NCBI GenBank assembly: GCA_017443595.1
Contig: JAFSYU010000003.1
Location: 1 to 48,758 of the forward strand
Reading direction: 5' to 3'
Source of the DNA: Clostridia bacterium
GTDB taxonomy: Bacteria; Bacillota; Clostridia; Oscillospirales; CAG-272
DNA: 48,758 nucleotides
Shown: piece by piece, positions 48,737 through 48,758 of the stretch
Layout of the letters: every line of letters starts with the position of its first letter
Numbering within the stretch: the stretch's first letter is position 1
Notes under the pieces: generated by a model
The model's input: the letters and a program-made list of their open reading frames with translations, nothing else
The model's database searches: none
Told to the model about the DNA's origin: nothing
Program-made: the position numbers and the translations under genes

Positions 48737-48758
48737 TTAGAAGAAACAGCGAACGTAC

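Overview
The window looks like a chromosomal segment of a spore-forming-lineage Firmicute, most likely a gut-type member of the class Clostridia. This rests on the housekeeping order phoH-ybeY-era-recO-mutS2 beside yqfC/yqfD, a ylbJ-like gene, a holB-ricT-rsmI-metG-tatD order, Shine-Dalgarno-led genes with several TTG/GTG starts, consensus sigma-A promoters, an orphan tnpV, and XRE regulators with C-terminal repeat-like regions. I cannot name a genus. The base composition is near-balanced.

Left end (1-6400). A consensus promoter containing a near-perfect LexA/DinR box fires leftward into a non-coding, strongly structured stretch that runs off the window. Next come two XRE regulators and an AraC-type regulator with an acetyltransferase-like C-terminus. 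An accessory patch of about 770 bases follows: an orphan tnpV, then long perfect hairpins alternating with two related inverted-repeat elements, whose main stem shows compensatory base changes between copies. A histidine-phosphatase / methyltransferase pair follows behind a perfect promoter.

Surface and sugar region (6400-19910, all minus strand). A large secreted protein has four tandem domains plus cohesin-like and zinc-ribbon domains. A Thr/Glu-rich lipoprotein is coupled to it. Upstream is a tightly packed ten-gene run: an acidic protein, rhaB, two capA-like lipoproteins, a SIS-domain protein, prs, a 96-residue unknown, a PqqD-like protein, a CpsB-type phosphatase and an N-acetylhexosamine-1-kinase-like enzyme. 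It joins sugar phosphate metabolism, PRPP supply and cell-surface functions in one likely transcript.

Core genome (20008-40139). The phoH-ybeY-era-recO-mutS2 operon and yqfC-yqfD run leftward. A ylbJ-like gene, a small Cys-rich protein and a DUF3343/cysteine-desulfurase-like pair run rightward. A nine-gene leftward operon follows: holB-ricT-radC-uvrB-rsmI-nagA-membrane protein-metG-tatD. It is the familiar holB/ricT/rsmI/metG/tatD block with radC, uvrB, nagA and a membrane-protein gene inserted.

Right end (40312-48758). Here are rubrerythrin, a MATE-AIM24-membrane protein operon and an esterase diverging from that operon. Both divergent promoters share one palindrome that covers both -35 boxes. 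Two more XRE regulators, a membrane diguanylate cyclase and a 5S rRNA on the minus strand follow; the 5S is presumably the end of an rRNA operon that continues to the right.

No tRNA genes, CRISPR arrays or complete insertion sequences were recognised.
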